A stretch of 19,947 nucleotides of DNA from Funneliformis mosseae (lineage: Eukaryota > Glomeromycota > Glomeromycetes > Glomerales > Glomeraceae), in NCBI GenBank assembly GCA_910592005.1, contig CAJVPP010001441.1, positions 1 through 19,947 on the forward strand. Direction: 5' to 3'. Made by a program: the position numbers and the translations under genes. The notes beneath the pieces are model-generated. The model was not told where the DNA came from. It did no database searches and worked only from the letters and a program-made list of their open reading frames with translations. Positions 19,341-19,947 of the stretch are shown here, piece by piece (within the stretch, counting starts at the first letter, position 1; the number at the start of each line of letters is the position of its first letter).

Positions 19341-19947
19341 TTTCCCAAAAAATTTGAGGGAAAAAAAGGAAGAGAATAGATTTATTTAGTTTTTTACACC
19401 GGAATTACTAATTTTTGATGGTTACTTTTAGAGATACCCATTGATTGTTGTTCGGGACAATGCAAATCGGGTAAAGCGGGTAACAGAAATATGGATACAC
19501 GTGACTATATTGAATTGGGCGTTTCAAAATTAGAGCAGTTTTTGCCTCAAAACTAACAACCTAGCTACATTAAGCAAAATCATTGTTGTGTTTGGTTTTT
19601 TTACATATTGCCAATTAAAAGTAACTATTTATTGATTCTGTGTAACTGTAGTAAACTTTTAGTAGTATATTAAGTATTAAAGTAATAGGGTTTGTTACAC
19701 TTCTTTGAATATACGAGTCTCCTTTTTTTTCAATAATAAATTATCTCAAAGGTGCGGAAATAATAAGAAATAAAATTTAAACAATACAATCTAGTTCATT
19801 GTTTAACATTATTGCTATCGAAGCTTTTCCAAAAAAAACAGGTTAATAACAGGAATTTTTAATATTTAATAATACAGTCAGGGAATTTACCAAATAAGGA
19901 AACGAGTTCTAGAATGATCTACATGAAAATCTCGAAATCTGATTGGC
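19341..19947. promoter_or_regulatory. 5' flank and presumed promoter of the UNC13-like gene
   Basis: No ORF is supported to the end of the window. The 60 bases before the start codon are purine-rich on the plus strand (pyrimidine-rich on the sense strand), as expected for a leader. A slightly more G+C-rich patch (about 19445-19520) lies roughly 100-180 bases upstream. No canonical element was identified. Confidence 0.4.

Overview
The window looks like nuclear DNA from an early-diverging fungus, most likely an arbuscular mycorrhizal (Glomeromycotina, Rhizophagus-like) genome. The organism is an inference from three things: very high A+T, protein genes cut by many short GT-AG introns, and a repeat-rich compartment beside a compact gene compartment. 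No rRNA, tRNA, CRISPR array or bacterial-type operon was seen.

Positions 1-7150 contain no intact gene. They hold a decayed transposon ORF (about 885-1175), then a probable non-autonomous DNA transposon (about 1239-3878). Its degenerate inverted ends enclose a 25-bp-period palindromic satellite of about 1.1 kb and two further tandem arrays. Next come a two-copy repeat (4241-4365) and a hAT-like MITE (4740-5704) with a perfect 8-bp target duplication and its own hairpin array. Fragments resembling Helitron (about 6040-6180) and Fanzor/TnpB (about 6360-7000) proteins follow.

Positions 7176-19340 hold four spliced protein genes, reassembled exon by exon with consistent intron phase. (1) Minus strand, 7176-8932: a divergent XRCC4-like end-joining factor. 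(2) Minus strand, 9387-12213: an mRNA guanylyltransferase (capping enzyme) with all nucleotidyltransferase motifs, an 8-nt microexon and an N-terminal basic extension. (3) Plus strand, about 12483-13874: a CENP-Q-like inner-kinetochore protein. (4) Minus strand, 14134-19340: a 12-exon UNC13/Munc13-family protein (MUN and C2 domains, about 1387 aa) with a Pro/Tyr/Asn/Gln-rich insert. Genes 1 and 2 are in tandem, 2 and 3 are divergent and share a 269-bp upstream interval, and 3 and 4 are convergent.

The genes do not form one pathway: DNA repair, mRNA capping, chromosome segregation and exocytosis are all ordinary eukaryotic functions. The most unusual material is the palindromic CpG-decaying satellite inside the transposon, the MITE with its internal hairpin array, the Helitron and Fanzor relics, and the unusual splicing of the capping-enzyme and CENP-Q genes.
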